Assembly: GCA_014377395.1 (NCBI GenBank)
Contig: JACMPS010000169.1
Coordinates: forward strand, 1-5,822
Length of the DNA: 5,822 bases
Source: Chthonomonadaceae bacterium
GTDB lineage: Bacteria; Armatimonadota; Chthonomonadetes; Chthonomonadales; Chthonomonadaceae
Direction: 5' to 3'
Of this stretch, positions 4,733-5,822 are shown one piece after another. Within the stretch, counting starts at the first letter, position 1. The number at the start of each line of letters is the position of its first letter. Position numbers and translations under genes: made by a program. The notes beneath the pieces are model-generated. The model made no database searches and was not told the origin of the DNA. It was given only the letters and a program-made list of their open reading frames with translations.

Positions 4733-5822
4733 ATGAAATTTACAGGCAACGCCCTTTTACTTTCGGGTCTTTCGCTAGCCCTGATGTTTGGAGCCACCGG
4801 AACCCGCACGGCTCTCGCGCAGGACAACCCGCCCACCCGCACCGACACGCGCACCGAGCCAAATCCGATGCCCGTTGAGGACACGATTGATCCCAATCAG
4901 CCGATCAAACCTCAGTTTCAGATTTCGGTTTCCGTTGTCGGCGAACCCGACCCCAGCGGAACCTATACGGTAGATGACGGCGGGAACATCACGATCAAGT
5001 ACGCCGGGGTTCTTTCAACGATCTCCGTGCAGAATATGACCCCGAAAATGGCGGAAGGCGAGATCGCCAAAATCTTGAAAATGTACATCAAGAACCCGCA
5101 AATCACGGTCAAGATCGCTTCGATTCCCCGCCCGACCGTTTTCATCGGGGGAGCCGTCAAAAATCCCGGACCCACAATCGTTACGCAAGACGCGACCCTT
5201 TTCGACGTTCTCTCTCGTGCCGGGTATCTTGAAACGGCAGACCTCAGCAAAGTCCGCATCGTTCGCAAAGAAAAAGTGAATGGTGAGGACAAAGTTCGCA
5301 CGATCACCGCGAACATTGAAGAATACATTCGTCCTTCCAGTGCCAGCACCGTGCCGGACGAAAGCCAGAACCCGATCCTGAAAGACAAAGACCGCGTGAT
5401 TGTTCCCTCGAAAGTCTCTCAGGGAAACGGCGTGATTTCCGTTGGCGGCGAAGTTTCCAAGCCCCAACTCAATATCCCGATCCGCACGTCTCCTGCCATG
5501 ACAGTGCGCGAAGTCGTCAACCTCGTGGGTGGAACCACCTCGGTGGCAAACCGAAAGGCGATCACGATTCGGCGTCCTTCGATTGAGCGACCTCTTGTGA
5601 TTGACCTTGACAAAGCCGAGCAGGGCGATCCCGTCAACAACATCGAACTGCGTCCCGATGACGTGATTTATGTCGAGCGACTTGAGAATAACGCCTACAT
5701 CAACGTCAACGGTGGCTTTGTGAAGACGGGTAAATTCATTTACGACAAACGTACGACGCTGACTCAGGCTGTCTCTGAAGCAGGGGGTCCCGCTCCCTTC
5801 GCCAAGATCAAAGACGGACAGA
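4733..5822 (+). CDS. Polysaccharide export protein with SLBB repeats (Wza family), 3' end missing
   Basis: The frame is open from ATG 4733 to the window edge (363 codons, no stop). AAGGAG (4716-4721) lies 11 nt upstream. Residues 1-29 are a Sec signal peptide ending in ALA, with predicted cleavage before Q30, then a Pro/Thr-rich linker (30-60). A polysaccharide export domain spans about 62-128 (QFQISVSV-GEPD-SG-YTVDDGGNITIKYAGV... IKNPQITVKI). SLBB unit 1 is at about 134-180 (VFIGGAVKNPG... DVLSRAGYL), unit 2 at about 233-292 (VISVGGEVSKP... VREVVNLVGGTT) and unit 3 starts at about 321 (YINVNGGFVKTGKF... AVSEAGG) and is cut. The loops KDKDRVIVP and LRPDDVIYV match the usual L-pGD-I-V link between units. 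Wza-like proteins form outer-membrane or periplasmic channels for capsule or exopolysaccharide. No lipobox Cys is present, unlike classical Wza. Partner genes should lie beyond the right edge. Confidence 0.92.
   Translation, partial: MKFTGNALLLSGLSLALMFGATGTRTALAQDNPPTRTDTRTEPNPMPVEDTIDPNQPIKPQFQISVSVVGEPDPSGTYTVDDGGNITIKYAGVLSTISVQNMTPKMAEGEIAKILKMYIKNPQITVKIASIPRPTVFIGGAVKNPGPTIVTQDATLFDVLSRAGYLETADLSKVRIVRKEKVNGEDKVRTITANIEEYIRPSSASTVPDESQNPILKDKDRVIVPSKVSQGNGVISVGGEVSKPQLNIPIRTSPAMTVREVVNLVGGTTSVANRKAITIRRPSIERPLVIDLDKAEQGDPVNNIELRPDDVIYVERLENNAYINVNGGFVKTGKFIYDKRTTLTQAVSEAGGPAPFAKIKDGQ

Noticed and set aside
4714..5643. Several minus-strand open frames over the export gene
   Set aside because: They are shadows of the SLBB coding frame, which has clear family motifs, a signal peptide and a ribosome site.

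Overview
This 5.8 kb window is ordinary chromosomal-looking DNA of roughly 50-53% GC from a bacterium with canonical signals: purine-rich Shine-Dalgarno sites, GC-hairpin/U-tract terminators and a TATAAT promoter. The right-hand gene is a secreted polysaccharide-export (Wza-type, SLBB) protein, which implies a diderm cell envelope. The lineage cannot be fixed from the sequence. A deep-branching phylum such as Armatimonadota or Planctomycetota is only a guess from the odd gene mix. No rRNA, tRNA, CRISPR array, transposase or phage gene was seen.

Layout, left to right. (1) 1-240, + strand: the last 79 codons of an unidentified protein with an acidic linker and a canonical AT-hook (KRGRPRK), closed by a strong terminator at 258-292. 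(2) 293-604: no convincing gene; it holds two copies of a degenerate repeat with a GGAAT-AATTCC palindromic core. (3) 605-3665, - strand: a two-gene unit. First comes an 837-residue cytosolic ankyrin-repeat protein (3665 to 1152). After 60 nt follows a small membrane-anchored protein that is split over two frames (1091 to 605). (4) 3737-3760: terminator, hairpin near-perfect on both strands. (5) 3800-4459, - strand: a 219-residue protein whose N-terminal third resembles domain I of DnaA but which has no AAA+ ATPase domain; its tail has a possible helix-turn-helix. It has its own promoter (TTGACT-19-TATAAT). (6) 4460-4732: a divergent intergenic region. (7) 4733 to the window end, + strand: the 5' part of a polysaccharide export protein with a signal peptide and three SLBB units, cut by the window edge.

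The genes do not form one obvious pathway. The best candidates for something not yet described are the ATPase-less DnaA-domain-I protein and the coupled pair of ankyrin protein plus small membrane protein. In that pair the second gene's ribosome site can be masked by a hairpin, and its reading frame is broken near an A6 run.
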